Shown here in pieces: positions 1-9,375 of a DNA stretch of 64,000 nt. This DNA is from Diabrotica undecimpunctata (taxonomy: Eukaryota > Arthropoda > Insecta > Coleoptera > Chrysomelidae), in NCBI RefSeq assembly GCF_040954645.1, contig NC_092806.1, positions 75,890,141 through 75,954,140 on the forward strand. The letters are read 5' to 3'. The position numbers and the translations under genes were made by a program. The notes under the pieces were generated by a model that ran no database searches, had not been told where the DNA came from, and saw only the letters and a program-made list of their open reading frames with translations. Each line of letters begins with the position of its first letter. Positions within the stretch are counted from its first letter, which is position 1.

Positions 1-460
1 AGAGGATAGTGAAATTGTAAAAAAAGATTTTTTTCACGTTAAATTTTAACCTAACAGAATTATTGACTTATCACCAGGGGTAGTTTAGGTGTGAAAAATT
101 ACTAGGGTGGTAATAAATTAGTAAAAACTTAGCAGAATACTGAGGTATTTCAAAAATACGTTTTTTTCTTATTTTGCTGGTTCAAATATTCAGCTAGTAC
201 GAAAGTTTTCGATTAGGTTTATGGGAGGAAAATTATCCGGATGGTCAAAGTTTAGTATAAACTTAACAAAACACTTTTTTATTTCAGTTATAAGTAGTGG
301 ACAGTAAATTTGAAAAAAAAAAATTCTCCTTAAATTTTAATCTAACACAATTATTGACTTTTCACATGGGGTAGTTAAGGGGTGAAAAATTACTAAAGTT
401 GTAATAAATTCGTAAAAACCTAGCAGAACACTGTGGTATATCATAAATATTTTTTTTTAA
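1..460. repeat. ~292-bp tandem repeat, about 1.5 copies
   Basis: The stretch starting near 15 (A-run, then TTAAATTTTAACCTAACA, TTATTGACTT, GGGGTAGTT, TGAAAAATTACT, TAATAAATT) returns near 307 in the same order with scattered mismatches, giving a period close to 292 bases. The GGGGTAG and TGAAAAATTACT blocks at about 75 and 367 share words with the 138-bp units that follow, so both arrays probably derive from one repeat family. No gene is visible. Whether it is a satellite or the internal repeat of a transposon (for example a Helitron-type element) cannot be decided here. Confidence 0.7.
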
Positions 461-1000
461 TTCTGCTAGCTTGAACCGTAAGCCAGCAGAATCGCTCCCC
501 TTAAGGGTGGTTTGATGGTGAAAAAATATTAGGGTGGTAATAAATTAGTGAAACATGGGTGAAAAAATATGCCATCAACAAAAAGTTTTTTTTTGAATTC
601 TGCTAGCTTGAACCTTAAGCCAGCAGAATCGTTCCCATTAAGGGTGATTTGGTGGTGAAAAAATATTAGGGTGGTAATAAATTAGTGAAAAATCGGTGAA
701 AAAATATGCCATCAACAAAAAGTTTTTTTTTTGAATTCTGCTAGTTTAAACCTTAAGCCAGCAGAATCGCTCCCATTAAGGGTGGTTTGGTGGTGAAAAA
801 TTATTAGGGTGGTAATAAATTAGTGAAAAATGGGTGAAAAAATATGCCATTAACAAAAAGTTTCATTTTTGGAATTCTGCTAGCTTGAATCTTAAGCCAG
901 CAGAATCGCTCTCCTTAAGGTTGGTTTGGTGGTGAAAAATTATTGGGGTGGTAATAAATTAGTGAAAAATGGGTGAAAAAATATTACGTAGGTTAAATTG
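461..1000. repeat. ~138-bp tandem array, four units
   Basis: The block TTCTGCTAGCTTGAACC followed by TAAGCCAGCAGAATCGCTC recurs at 461, 599, 736 and 875, so spacings are 138, 137 and 139 bases. Every unit also carries AAGGGTGGTTTGGTGGTGAAAA, TAGGGTGGTAATAAATTAGT and a poly-T run. CTGCTAG and CTGGCTTA/CAGCAG words form a short imperfect palindrome in each unit. The last unit breaks off near 1000. Non-coding. Confidence 0.85.
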
Positions 1001-1162
1001 GATTCCGCTCATGTGTCCCCGCTAGCTTAAGGGTCCTATAAATAGACTTATAACACCACTATTCTAGTGTAATGTTGCAAAAAGCGCCACTCATTTTGGT
1101 AGTCCTTAACGAAAACCACCATCGTTTTCTGTCTTTTTGAGCTCTACGAAATGTTTAAAAGA

Positions 1163-1491
1163 TTTACAAATTTCAGCAAAAGCTTTACTACAACTTTGAT
1201 GAATTGAGACGGCGAATATATAAAAATAAAGAAACATTGAAAGAAAAGAAAATTACGAAAAAATCACAATTCGTCAAAATTTTCGTGTATGAATTGGTAT
1301 CAACAGACCGTTATAACGTTATTTCTGTATGTCCACGGAAAGCCAGTACAGAAATACCATTATAACAGTCTATTGGTACCAATTTAGACACGAAAATTTT
1401 GATGAATTGTGTTCCTTTCGCCATTTATTTTTATATATTCGGTGTTTCAATTCATCAAAGTCGTAGCAAAACTCTTGCAGAAATTTGTAAC
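1163..1491. repeat. Foldback (long inverted repeat) element
   Basis: A left arm at about 1163-1329 and a right arm at 1347-1491 are imperfect reverse complements around a spacer of roughly 17 bases. Matching blocks include ATTTCTGTA with TACAGAAAT at the centre, CAAAATTTTCGTGT with ACACGAAAATTTTG, and ACTTTGATGAATTGA with TCAATTCATCAAAGT at the outside. Flanking words (TACGAAATG, AAAAGATT) recur in the foldback at 37.4-38.1 kb, so the two are probably related. Non-autonomous, no ORF. Confidence 0.75.
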
Positions 1492-1594
1492 TTACAAGTT
1501 GGATAGGGAGAGAAGCAAAAACATAAAAAGAGCATGCAATATAGAAGAGATAAATGGATGGGCGACAAAAAGGAAATATTAGTGGAACGAACAT

Positions 1595-1780
1595 ATTAGT
1601 AGAATGGTAGAGGATAGGATAGTACGAATAGCATGAGATAAGTTACCAAATGGACGAAGAAGTATTGACAGACCAAGAAAAAGATGGTGTGACAATTTAA
1701 ACAATTTAGGCGGCTAATATTGAAGAAGAAACAGGCTTTAAAGCCTACATACAAGAAGGAAGAAGAAGAAGAAGTCTAAA
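1595..1780 (+). pseudogene. LINE 3' tail (RT C-terminal remnant)
   Basis: Forward frames, with stops, read fragments such as RMVEDRIVRIA, KLPNGRRSIDRPRKRW and EETGFKAYIQEGRRRR. They resemble the basic C-terminus of RTE/Jockey-like LINE reverse transcriptases, including the GRRSIGRPRKRW-type stretch that precedes the element end. A (GAA)n-like tail at about 1757-1775 would be the 3' terminus. Only the last ~60 codons remain and they are frameshifted. The exact clade is uncertain. Confidence 0.6.
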
Positions 1781-2048
1781 GGTTGACAGTGTGTTATAGT
1801 ATTAGGTAGCAAAAGTAATATGGATATGGCAGATAACTGAATATCCGGATGGAATGTTGCTTTGTCTAGGAATAAGAGAATTTTTCTTTTTTGACGTTGC
1901 ATTTATCTGTCAAATTTGTGCAACCAATCTGTCATAATATCGCCGATCATCCGTGCCTTCTTGTTGTAGTACAAGTCGACTTGGAGTTTATTAACATGAA
2001 CATTTTTAAAACATCTATAATATTTTTAATACAACAAGTATTTTTACT
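1781..2048. other. No recognisable gene
   Basis: AT-rich sequence between a LINE tail and a pogo remnant. I see no ORF or repeat structure here that can be named. Confidence 0.6.
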
Positions 2049-2445
2049 TTAATTAATCACCAAAGGTTTGTCTTTTTCCGTATTTAAATTTGTACACCAT
2101 AATACGCTTAGCATTTCCTTTGCAGATTTACCCCTAGTATACTTTTCATTACGAAATATTAAAGTTTTACTTAGTAAGGCTCTATAATACAGAAAAGTCT
2201 CTTCAGCGTTATAAATATCTTTAGGTAAATAGCCACTTTGGCAGTTTTCTTTGCCACTCTGAAACGTAGTCAATATTAACATTTGCAGCTTCTCTAGAAT
2301 TTGCTCCAAATTTAATGTTATGTCTCAAGCAAAACTTGTCAAGCCAACTATTGGAAGCTTTAAAATTAAAATTGAGTTCTTTCGCTGCCTCTAAAGCTCT
2401 TTCTTTATTAGTGACATTTTTAAAATGCAACTTTTTTCCTATTTG
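2049..2445 (-). pseudogene. pogo/Tigger-like transposase fragment
   Basis: On the minus strand two overlapping frames join at about 2230-2300. One reads ALEAAKELNFNFKASNSWLD, KFCLRHNIKFGANS and YVSEWQRKLP. The other reads DIYNAEETFLYYRALLSKT, EKYTRGKSAKEMLSVL and TNLNTEKDKPLVI. These are the CENP-B-type helix-turn-helix (the second DNA-binding half) and the start of the DDE_1 catalytic core, where NAEET corresponds to the usual N-A-D-E-T containing the first catalytic Asp (here D to E). A frameshift separates them and the remaining two catalytic residues are absent, so this is a 5' fragment of a dead transposase. Confidence 0.8.
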
Positions 2446-2584
2446 AAACTTTTTTACTAAAACTCGAACACTATAACAAATAGAAAAGGTTATTACGAGT
2501 GGTTAATAATAGTAAAATGTCTCGCGGAGTCTTATAACTGTAATGCCACAAATTGGTTGCATTGCTTTTGTAGTGATCCTTTCC

Positions 2585-2712
2585 CAAGTTAACATACTTC
2601 TTTTCTAACTTGGCTGCACCGTACTGAAGACGACCAATAGTCAGAAATACGTATATGCGGTTGCCTTCCATCAATATACCTTTTTTGGATTCTTGTTTTG
2701 CGAGACATGCCA
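2585..2712 (-). repeat. 125-bp dispersed module, copy A
   Basis: This minus-strand block (ATGGCATGTCTCGCAAAACA, GGAAGGCAACCG, ACTATTGGTCGTCTTCAGTA, GCCAAGTTAGAAAAG) occurs again at 11206-11335 (minus) and 15083-15222 (plus). In each case a TA microsatellite lies next to the ATGGCATGTCTCGC end. It is open in one frame (starting MACLAKQ), but conservation between copies looks like a repeat rather than a gene. In copy B it runs directly into an RTE-type LINE C-terminus. Confidence 0.75.
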
Positions 2713-2755
2713 TTATATTTTACTTTTATTGTTCACTTATTAATCTTTTCCTTTT

Positions 2756-2760
<5 letters not shown>

Positions 2761-2808
<48 letters not shown>
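2761..2808. repeat. (TA)n microsatellite
   Basis: An uninterrupted TA dinucleotide run of about 24 units lies just 5' of the first visible glass exon, within the preceding intron or upstream sequence. Confidence 0.97.
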
Positions 2809-2811
<3 letters not shown>

Positions 2812-2835
2812 GGTATATGTATATTATAGTTACAG

Positions 2836-2972
2836 GTATCAAATTCGACAGATGATCTTTCATGCAGTTGGAACGAAGAAATGGCATCTTTTTCTTTACC
2901 GCTTGATTTGGAGCCGTTGCCAAGTTTGTTAAATATATCCCCATGTACAAATAATACAAGCGCAAACTACAA
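2836..2972 (+). CDS. gl: glass, first visible coding exon
   Basis: This exon encodes the acidic/hydrophobic N-terminal part of Glass, the zinc-finger transcription factor that specifies photoreceptor fate in insects. It reads STDDLSCSWNEEMASFSLP followed by LDLEPLPSLLNISPC. The W-x-E-M-A-S and LPSL-x-x-x-SPC words match the conserved N-terminal block I know from Drosophila Glass. The donor AA|GTAAGTC at 2973 leaves phase 2, which the single leading base of the exon at 25831 completes (Lys). The acceptor is ambiguous: TTACAG| before 2836 (used here, codon phase 0) or CATGCAG| before 2868 (phase 1). The initiator Met should be upstream of the window or in an exon I did not find. An internal Met (MASF) is present but is an unlikely start. 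Confidence 0.8.
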
Positions 2973-3399
2973 GTAAGTCTAAAAATGTTTTTTTTAATAT
3001 TTTATATTCATATTCTATTATTCAATAATATAAATTTCTATAATTACCTTTAACGCCGTTTAAATTATATAGGTGCTGAGAAACGATGTAATATACTAAG
3101 GATGGAACATGTTAATATTTTAACATATAGTTGATGTGATGGGAATCCCTATCTTGTAAGGGGGCTCCTATAAGGAATAATAAATTACCATTAAAAAGTG
3201 TATGATCCCATTGTTTATTAATATAGAGGGTGAGTTGTGAATTTTTACTAAAATATCTATTCGTCTGAACTTTTAAACAATACAAATACAGAGTTCCAAG
3301 TGTCTAATATTTGGTCAAACTTTACACTACTACCACCTTATCAACTGATTTATACAAAGAAAAAAATCAGGTCCGACTTCCGAAAAAATAAGTTCGTTT

Positions 3400-3920
3400 T
3401 TTCATAGCAAAAATTTCACCCTGTATACGGTTTAAGGAAATTTGAATAAGAATTTGGGAAATAAGATCAATCGACAATTAAAATGCCATATTTATTCGCA
3501 ACATATACGACAATCAAAATCAAATTTGACTATGAATTAAAAGTTTTGCAAAGTAAACCGTCAATGCAAAAAATGTAACTTTCCTTGTAAAAATTAAATT
3601 ATTTTGAACAAACATTTAATATAATATTTAACAAATAAACTGGACCTGATTCAAACTGGAAAAATTTAGTAGGTTTTATAAAATTAGTTCGTTTTGGCGT
3701 AGAAAAAATTTCACCCTGTATACGGTTTTTAAAAACACTAATAGGAGTTTTATAAATAAGACAAATAGACAATTAAAACGGCATACTAATTTTTCCTCAC
3801 ATCATTACTTAATTTTTAATTAAAAATTAAATTTGACTATGAACTAAAAGTTTAACAAAGTTAACCATATGTTAAAAAAGTAACTTTTCTTGCAAAATTA
3901 AATTTTTTTACGGTTCAAAA
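3400..3920. repeat. ~280-bp direct duplication
   Basis: The block beginning AGTTCGTTTT, then AAATTTCACCCTGTATACGG, GACAATTAAAA, AAATTTGACTATGAA, AAAAGTTT and GTAACTTT occurs at about 3400-3610 and again, diverged, at about 3680-3905. CACCCTGTATACGG is intact in both. Non-coding; part of the older inverted-repeat element. Confidence 0.75.
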
Positions 3921-3928
3921 GTTATGAC

Positions 3929-6162
3929 TAGACTTAGGCAAATATGCAAATAAAAAACCATGAAATATGCGCATAAATATGCAGTATTTTATGCAAAAAT
4001 ATGCAGTATTTTATGCAAAATATGCATATTTATCTAGAAAACATGCATGTAATAAAAAAGATTTACCATATTTTTTACAAAAATACTTACAATATTATAA
4101 ATACATAACATATACAATTATTTTAACATATAAATAATATTTTAAATTGTGGTAACAATAGATTATCAAATTATGATGTTCACAATTTTCTAATAAAAAC
4201 TTATGACTTCTATCTGAATACATATATTTGTAAATAGAAAAACTTCTTTCGACATCAACTGGGGCATTTTTCAAATTTACTATAATAGATGGTTCTAAAT
4301 TACTAAATTATGTGGTTCTGACAATATCACAGCTAGTTTTCTGGACAAAACTATAATTTGATTTTATGAATGACAGTTACTGTTGGAGGATGTTATTTTA
4401 GAAGGCTTGCTTAGCTTCCAATAAATGGTTGGCAACTATCATCTGTTAAAAGGTTAATTATTGTTTTTAAATCAACAAAATGATCAGCATAGAAATTAGC
4501 TGCTTCCAACCATGTTTCCCAACGTGTTAAAATGGGTTGCGGTGGCAGCGGAACAGCAGGAAGCATATCTCTGTAACATTGTATTCTTACAGGTGATTTC
4601 AGGAATACCTTTTTGACGCTCGCTATTAAACTGTTAACTAGTGGAAATTTTTTTCTTACTTCCTCCGCAACTCTGTTTATTCCATGCGCTAAACAAGTTT
4701 TAATAAAATATTTTTTAAATTTTGTCCTGCTTTCACCATATATGGTGCTGCATCAGATAAAATAAGCAATAATTTATCATTAGGCACAGCAGCAAGAAGA
4801 AAAAAGTTTGTTAATGCTTCTTGTAGGAACCGTGATATTGTTAGAGCGTTGGTTTTTTCCACTTGCTTACAGGAAATAAAATACGATTTTGGAAAGGTTT
4901 TATGGCTAAGTACACCAATCAATAAGCGCACAATGTATTTTCCTGACGAGTCAGAGGTCTCGTTCACACATATGTAAAAGTAATTATTACCTATTTCGGC
5001 TTTTATGTTGTGGATAACTAAGGAGTATAACAAATTGACATTATTTCTCTTTAGAGTTTGTTCACTGGGAATGTTTTGTTTGCAATATTTTTTTAAAAAA
5101 CAACTAAAGTTTTCATTAGATAATTTTTAAAACGGTATATTAAAAAATACTAATGCACAACACAAATCTTCGTTAACAGTTTCTTGTGGGTAGTTGTTCT
5201 TGTTCATTATGTGTAGTAATCTTGAAAATGTCAAGAAATGACTGTGCAAGAAGGAAGAACCCCCAAATATTTACAAGAGGCTCTTGGTCTTTTCTGTTTA
5301 CATTTAAAGAAAAAATACTGTGAACATAAATTAAAAGCACTTAATTAAGTCCAGTGTATGATATGTTTTTGTTTTTAGCAAAATTAAAGCAAACTATGCT
5401 ATTGTTAGAAAAAAAATGTTAGCGATCTTTCAGTTTACTATTAAATGATTTGAATTTTAAATAGGTATCTATCCTATTTTTTATCGCAAGGAGCTTCAAA
5501 AATGCTTGAAAAAAGAAAAAATACATCGATTTATTGCGAACTAGCCTTGTGTCGGTACTTTTCTTAAAAATAATCTCCAATTTTAAAATCTTTGTTTGTA
5601 CCACCGTGTAAATTTTTAAAATAAACTAAAAAATAATACGTATGTACTTACGGTTTTACCACAACATGAGCAATAAACTTTATCCATATCCATAGGTAGC
5701 TCTTTGTAAGGTTTTATCCAAGTTGAAACATTGCTTATTTTCGTCATTTTCAAAGCACAATAATTATTCACAATTAGAAATACACGTTGTTTACGCCTCC
5801 AATTTTACAACAAAAGTGAAACCAAGTGAAACTGACGATCAAAATAAAAATTTTTACCTAGAGACATAAACTGGCAAACACAAACCCTTAATTCCAGCAC
5901 AAAACGCGACAAAACTATAAGCCGCTGTCTTTTATTAGTTACTATACCAAGAATTTGAATACCAAGTGATTATAAAACAAAATTAAATATTGGCATTTTC
6001 ACACTATCTGTAAGTTTGAATATAAAAATATATAGTTAACACCAAATTTTCAAATTATATTCACTTTATGCTCACTTTTATAAAAATATGCAAAATTTAA
6101 CCTTTTTGCATTTTTTATGCATTATATGCAAAATATGCAATTTGCATATTTGCCTAAGTCTA
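3929..6162 (-). mobile_element. hAT transposon with 8-bp target-site duplication
   Basis: The termini are perfect inverted repeats, TAGACTTAGGCAAATATGCA at 3929 and its reverse complement ending at 6162, flanked on both sides by the same 8 bases GTTATGAC (3921-3928 and 6163-6170). An 8-bp duplication is the hallmark of the hAT superfamily. The subterminal 100-200 bases at both ends are full of ATGCAAAATATGCA-type words, probably transposase binding sites. Length is 2234 bp and it holds one broken transposase gene on the minus strand. It lies inside an older element in glass intron 1. Confidence 0.93.
4100..5747 (-). pseudogene. hAT transposase, CGGBP1-like type, degraded
   Basis: The minus strand starts at ATG 5747 with MTKISNVSTWIKPYKELPM, DKVYCSCCGKTV, a BED-like zinc-binding start. 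A possible intron donor (GTAAGTAC) follows. Downstream come the segment with NNYFYICVNETSDSSGKY and LLILSDAAPYMVKAGQNLK (an intact 114-residue stretch at 4689-5033), then, in other frames, HGINRVAEEVRKKFPLVN, LPPQPILTRWETWLEAA and PVDVERSFSIYKYMYSDR near the end. The order matches insect hAT transposases that resemble the CGG-repeat-binding protein. The N-E-T-S-D and S-D-A-A-P-Y positions correspond to the catalytic acidic residues, and the VERSFS region to the hAT dimerisation domain. Several frameshifts and stops make it inactive. Confidence 0.85.
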
Positions 6163-6289
6163 GTTATGACGAATGGAAATTTCAGTCAAAATTCACAACT
6201 CACCCTGCATATTATTAAAAAATGGGAGCAGAACTTTTTAATGGTCATCCTGTTATTTCCTATAGGGGCCTTAATACGAAGCAAGAGTA

Positions 6290-6640
6290 TGTACAGTTCC
6301 TCGTAACTCACTCTGTACATTACTATATTATATTTCTGCAATATATATAGAGTGTAGGTAAAAATTTATGGTCGGTATGGTAAAATTTAACAGGATATCT
6401 AACACAGATATAAAATCATATTTTCAGCGAATAGACAAAGGTAACAATCATATTTCCCCTTGGTCTCCCCTCCATATTTCTTATTGAGACGATTAGTGAG
6501 ACGATTAGTTCCGATCAAAGATATTTTACATATCTCTGGTTCCGATCCTAATATACCTAAGAAACTAGAGGTGGGTCGTTGAAATTTTAAATATACAAAT
6601 AGTACTTACATTTACATTACACAATATTAAATCGCGAATC
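6290..6640. other. No recognisable gene
   Basis: AT-rich intronic sequence between the nested hAT and a second hAT fragment. I see nothing that can be named. Confidence 0.6.
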
Positions 6641-7110
6641 GTCTAAATTGACATTTAAAAACATAAGTTTTTTCACTTTTCTTGTTAACCATGTTAACAA
6701 GAAGATAAGTTTTTCCACTTTTCTTGTTAACCGTGTTCTTCTTTTATTTAAAATTAAACCAGATTTTGAACATGTGTTCACAAGGAACAGATTTTGTTAC
6801 AATACTACAATATTTTATGAATATAGTGGTTAAGTTAGCACATGGCCATGGTTTTTCCACCACTGTAATGGACAGTTCCAATCTCCGTTCGAATTTTTTT
6901 GTGGGTAGTATATCATCAGACAAATACATGTCGACTTCTTTCATATCTCTCGATACAGGTGTATGTTTAGATGAGTCATGTCCAATTCATCAAATATACA
7001 CCATAGACTTAAGTCATCTTTATCAGTTTCTTTTTCTTGTACTGGTTGATTTTTAATAGTACAATCTTCTTTTTCTTTTTTTATAGAAGTAACCAGCTTC
7101 TTAACTCTTT
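6640..7110 (-). pseudogene. hAT transposase C-terminal fragment
   Basis: Minus-strand frames read SLWCIFDE, then MYLSDDILPTKKF, PWPCANLTTIF and YCSIVTKSVPCEHMFKI. This is the order seen at the C-terminus of ZBED-like hAT transposases: a linker, W-W-K, 'P-x-L-A-x-L-A-x-K-Y', then 'ATSVPCER-x-F-S' in the dimerisation region. Here the SVPCE core is intact but ER has become EH and the reading frame is lost on both sides. It lies opposite in orientation to the hAT fragment at 7560, so the two are not one undisturbed gene. Confidence 0.75.
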
Positions 7111-7486
7111 CTTTTGTTTTTTTTTACCTTCATTTTTATCAGAAATCCCTGCATTTTAAATCATTATTTGTCATTTACGAATCTACGGTTTCTTACTGGT
7201 AAGCCAACTAGTTGATGGTTGATTAAAAAAAGCTACGTTTTGTGTAGACGTAAACAGAGGAGCAACGAACACTTTACGTCGACGAGGACGATTAGTTGAT
7301 CTGAGAGACTACTACAAAACTAAAAATAACTCTTTCGGGACAGTTTACAGTCGGGCTATCGGTTAACGTTGAAAATAAAATAACTAGGTATTCTGATTAA
7401 TGAATGAGTTTCGATTTACGATTGTTCTGCATTTTCGAAGGTGATGGATACTTCCATTAATAAAAATATTAGTTTAGAACAAAAGA

Positions 7487-7491
<5 letters not shown>
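7111..7491. other. No recognisable gene
   Basis: Spacer between two oppositely oriented hAT fragments. It contains no long ORF or repeat that I can name. Confidence 0.55.

Positions 7492-7560
<69 letters not shown>
7492..7560. repeat. (TA)n microsatellite
   Basis: About 34 TA units run directly into the first codon of a hAT transposase fragment, so the tract has replaced that gene's upstream part or grown at its broken end. Confidence 0.97.
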
Positions 7561-7563
<3 letters not shown>

Positions 7564-8042
7564 ATTTACTAAACCTATGCAAAGACTCGTTTCATCCGTT
7601 TTCCATAGTTGAAGAACGAGCTTTTAAAAAGTTTGCAGGGTGGATTCCTGGATATAAACCGCCAACAAGAAAATCTTTGTCAGGTTCATTACGTCAGGAA
7701 TGTTATATCAAAACTGAGCAAATTATTAGATCACAAGTTGTCAAAGAAGTAGAAAATATCTGTATTACTACTGACCTCTGGACATCTGGAGTAACTGAGA
7801 GTTACATCGCATTAACAGGACAACATTTAACCGAAAATTTAGAATTTAAAACAGTTTTATTAGACTGCTGCCATTTTTCTGGAAACCATAATTCAGAAAA
7901 CATCGCTTTTGAAATTAGTGAAATTATTAATCAGTGGGGTCTAAAACAAAAAGTACATTTTGCAGTAACTGATAATGCCTCAAATATGGTCAAAGCTATT
8001 AAATATGTTTTGAAATGAAAACAGTTAAATTGTTTTGTTGAA
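7560..8042 (+). pseudogene. hAT (ZBED-like) transposase, N-terminal catalytic half
   Basis: An open stretch of 152 codons (7560-8018) reads HPFSIVEERAFKKF, PTRKSLSGSLRQECY, ICITTDLWTSGVTESYIAL and KVHFAVTDNASNMVKAI, then stops, with LNCFVE just after. This is the conserved hAT core: 'F-x-x-V-E-x-x-x-F', 'TTDxWTS' with the first catalytic Asp, and 'VTDNASNMVKA' with the second. The third acidic residue and dimerisation domain are missing. The gene is cut at its 5' side by a TA microsatellite and at its 3' side by a LINE. No BED finger is visible. Confidence 0.88.
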
Positions 8043-9370
8043 AGCAATGTTAGAAGAAAAGTAATGGATACAAACGTACACAGAGGACACGAAATAGGCA
8101 ACGACCATTACATGATAGTAACAAAGACACGAGAAGAAATAAACAGAAGAAAAAGACTAGTGCAGAAAAAGAAAGACTAATTTTAAAAGATACGATAAAA
8201 ATGTATAGGTAAGCTAAAAAATAAAGAAATGCCAAAAATATTTGAGAAAAATATAAACAAAAAACTTAGAACAATAAAAGAAACAGACGACAATAATAAT
8301 ATAAACAACCTATGGAACAGCTAAAAGGACCTGCTACTAAATGCAGCTAAGGAACTATGCACCACAATTAAAAATTTAACAAAGAAGCAGACAGCGTAGT
8401 GGTCTGAAGAAATAAAGAAAGCAAGTAAAAGTGAATAAAAATGTATGAAAACAATATCTGAAAGGCAAAACAAATGAGAAGTACAATAAATATAAAAATG
8501 ACAGAAAAAAGCTAAAAATATTGGTAACAGCAGCAAAGAGAGATAATTGGGAAAAGTTTGGAGAGAAAATGAAAGAAAAAAGCAAATATAACCAAAAGCT
8601 ATTTTGCAGAACACTGAAGGCGGTAAGAACACAAAAAAAAACATGAAATATACAGCATTAAAAATAGACATGCAGAATCAAAAACAGAAACAAAAGAAAT
8701 AGTTAAAAAATGGAAAAAACACTTCGAAGAACTGCTAACGGATATAAAGCAAGACCACATTAATGAAGAAAAAAATAATATATTGGACGATAGCACAGAA
8801 GAACTATAAATAGAAGAACTATAAAAGCAATAAAAACGTTGAAGTATGGAAAAACTCCTGGAGTGAATAGAATAACAACAGAAATTATAAAAATGGGGAA
8901 AATGGAAAGCAAATATTACTAAAAAATAATGAATAAAATATGGAATAATGAAGACATATAGGAGGATTGGAAAGTCACTAATAGTACCCATATACAAAAA
9001 GGAGATAGGAGAGCATGTAATAACTACCGATGATTGACGTTGCTAAGTACATGTATGAAACTCTTCAAAAAATAATAAACGAACGATTAATCACACACAT
9101 TAGACGAAGCACAAAGTGGATTTACAAGTGGTAAGAGTATACAGGATCATATATTTACTTTAAAATAGTTACCACAAAAATCGCTGCAAGAGAAAAAGAA
9201 AATTACTTAGCATTTCTTGACATAGAAAAAACCTTCGATAAAGTAAAATATTAAGAGAAAAAGGAATGAACAATAAGTTACTAAGAATGATACAAAAAAT
9301 ATACAATGAGAACAACAATGCCATAATTAGTAATATTACAACATCAGACTCGACAGTCTTTTATGTATTA
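8043..9370 (+). pseudogene. LINE remnant: endonuclease end to RT start
   Basis: Plus-strand frames with many stops give TAWWSEEIKKASK (endonuclease-RT linker), ETLQKIINERLITHIR, KSIQDHIFTLKIV and EKENYLAFLDIEKTFDKVK (RT fingers and palm, with the first catalytic Asp in AFLDIEKTFD), then MNNKLLRMIQKIYNENNNA. The rest of RT, including the expected YADD box, is absent. The sequence ends abruptly near 9370, where a second LINE piece in the opposite orientation begins. Long pyrimidine-rich ORFs on the other strand here are shadows of this purine-rich coding strand. Confidence 0.75.
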
Positions 9371-9375
9371 TACAA

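Larger units (their letters stand above)
3159..6271. mobile_element. Older inverted-repeat element, host of a nested hAT
   Basis: About 90 bases at 3159-3248 (GGGGGCTCCTATAAGGAATA, ACCATTAAAAAG, CCCATTGTTTATTAATA, GGGTGAGTTGTGAATTTT) are inverted at about 6187-6271 (AAAATTCACAACTCACCCTG, TATTAAAAAATGGGAGCAG, CTTTTTAATGG, TCCTATAGGGGCC). Between the arms lie a ~280-bp internal duplication and the hAT at 3929-6162. Subtracting the hAT and its target duplication leaves an element of about 0.87 kb with no coding capacity. Family unknown. Confidence 0.65.

Noticed and set aside
455..1000. Regularly spaced repeats as a possible CRISPR array
   Set aside because: Units are whole-length tandem copies of 138 bp without unique spacers, in an intron-bearing eukaryotic genome.
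1030..1045. CCTATAAATAG resembling a TATA box for glass
   Set aside because: It lies at the edge of repeats, with no start codon or exon in reach; nothing ties it to transcription.
8050..8997. Minus-strand Phe/Leu/Ser-rich ORFs that look like membrane proteins
   Set aside because: They are shadows of a purine-rich LINE coding strand; no conserved domain and the plus strand carries RT motifs.
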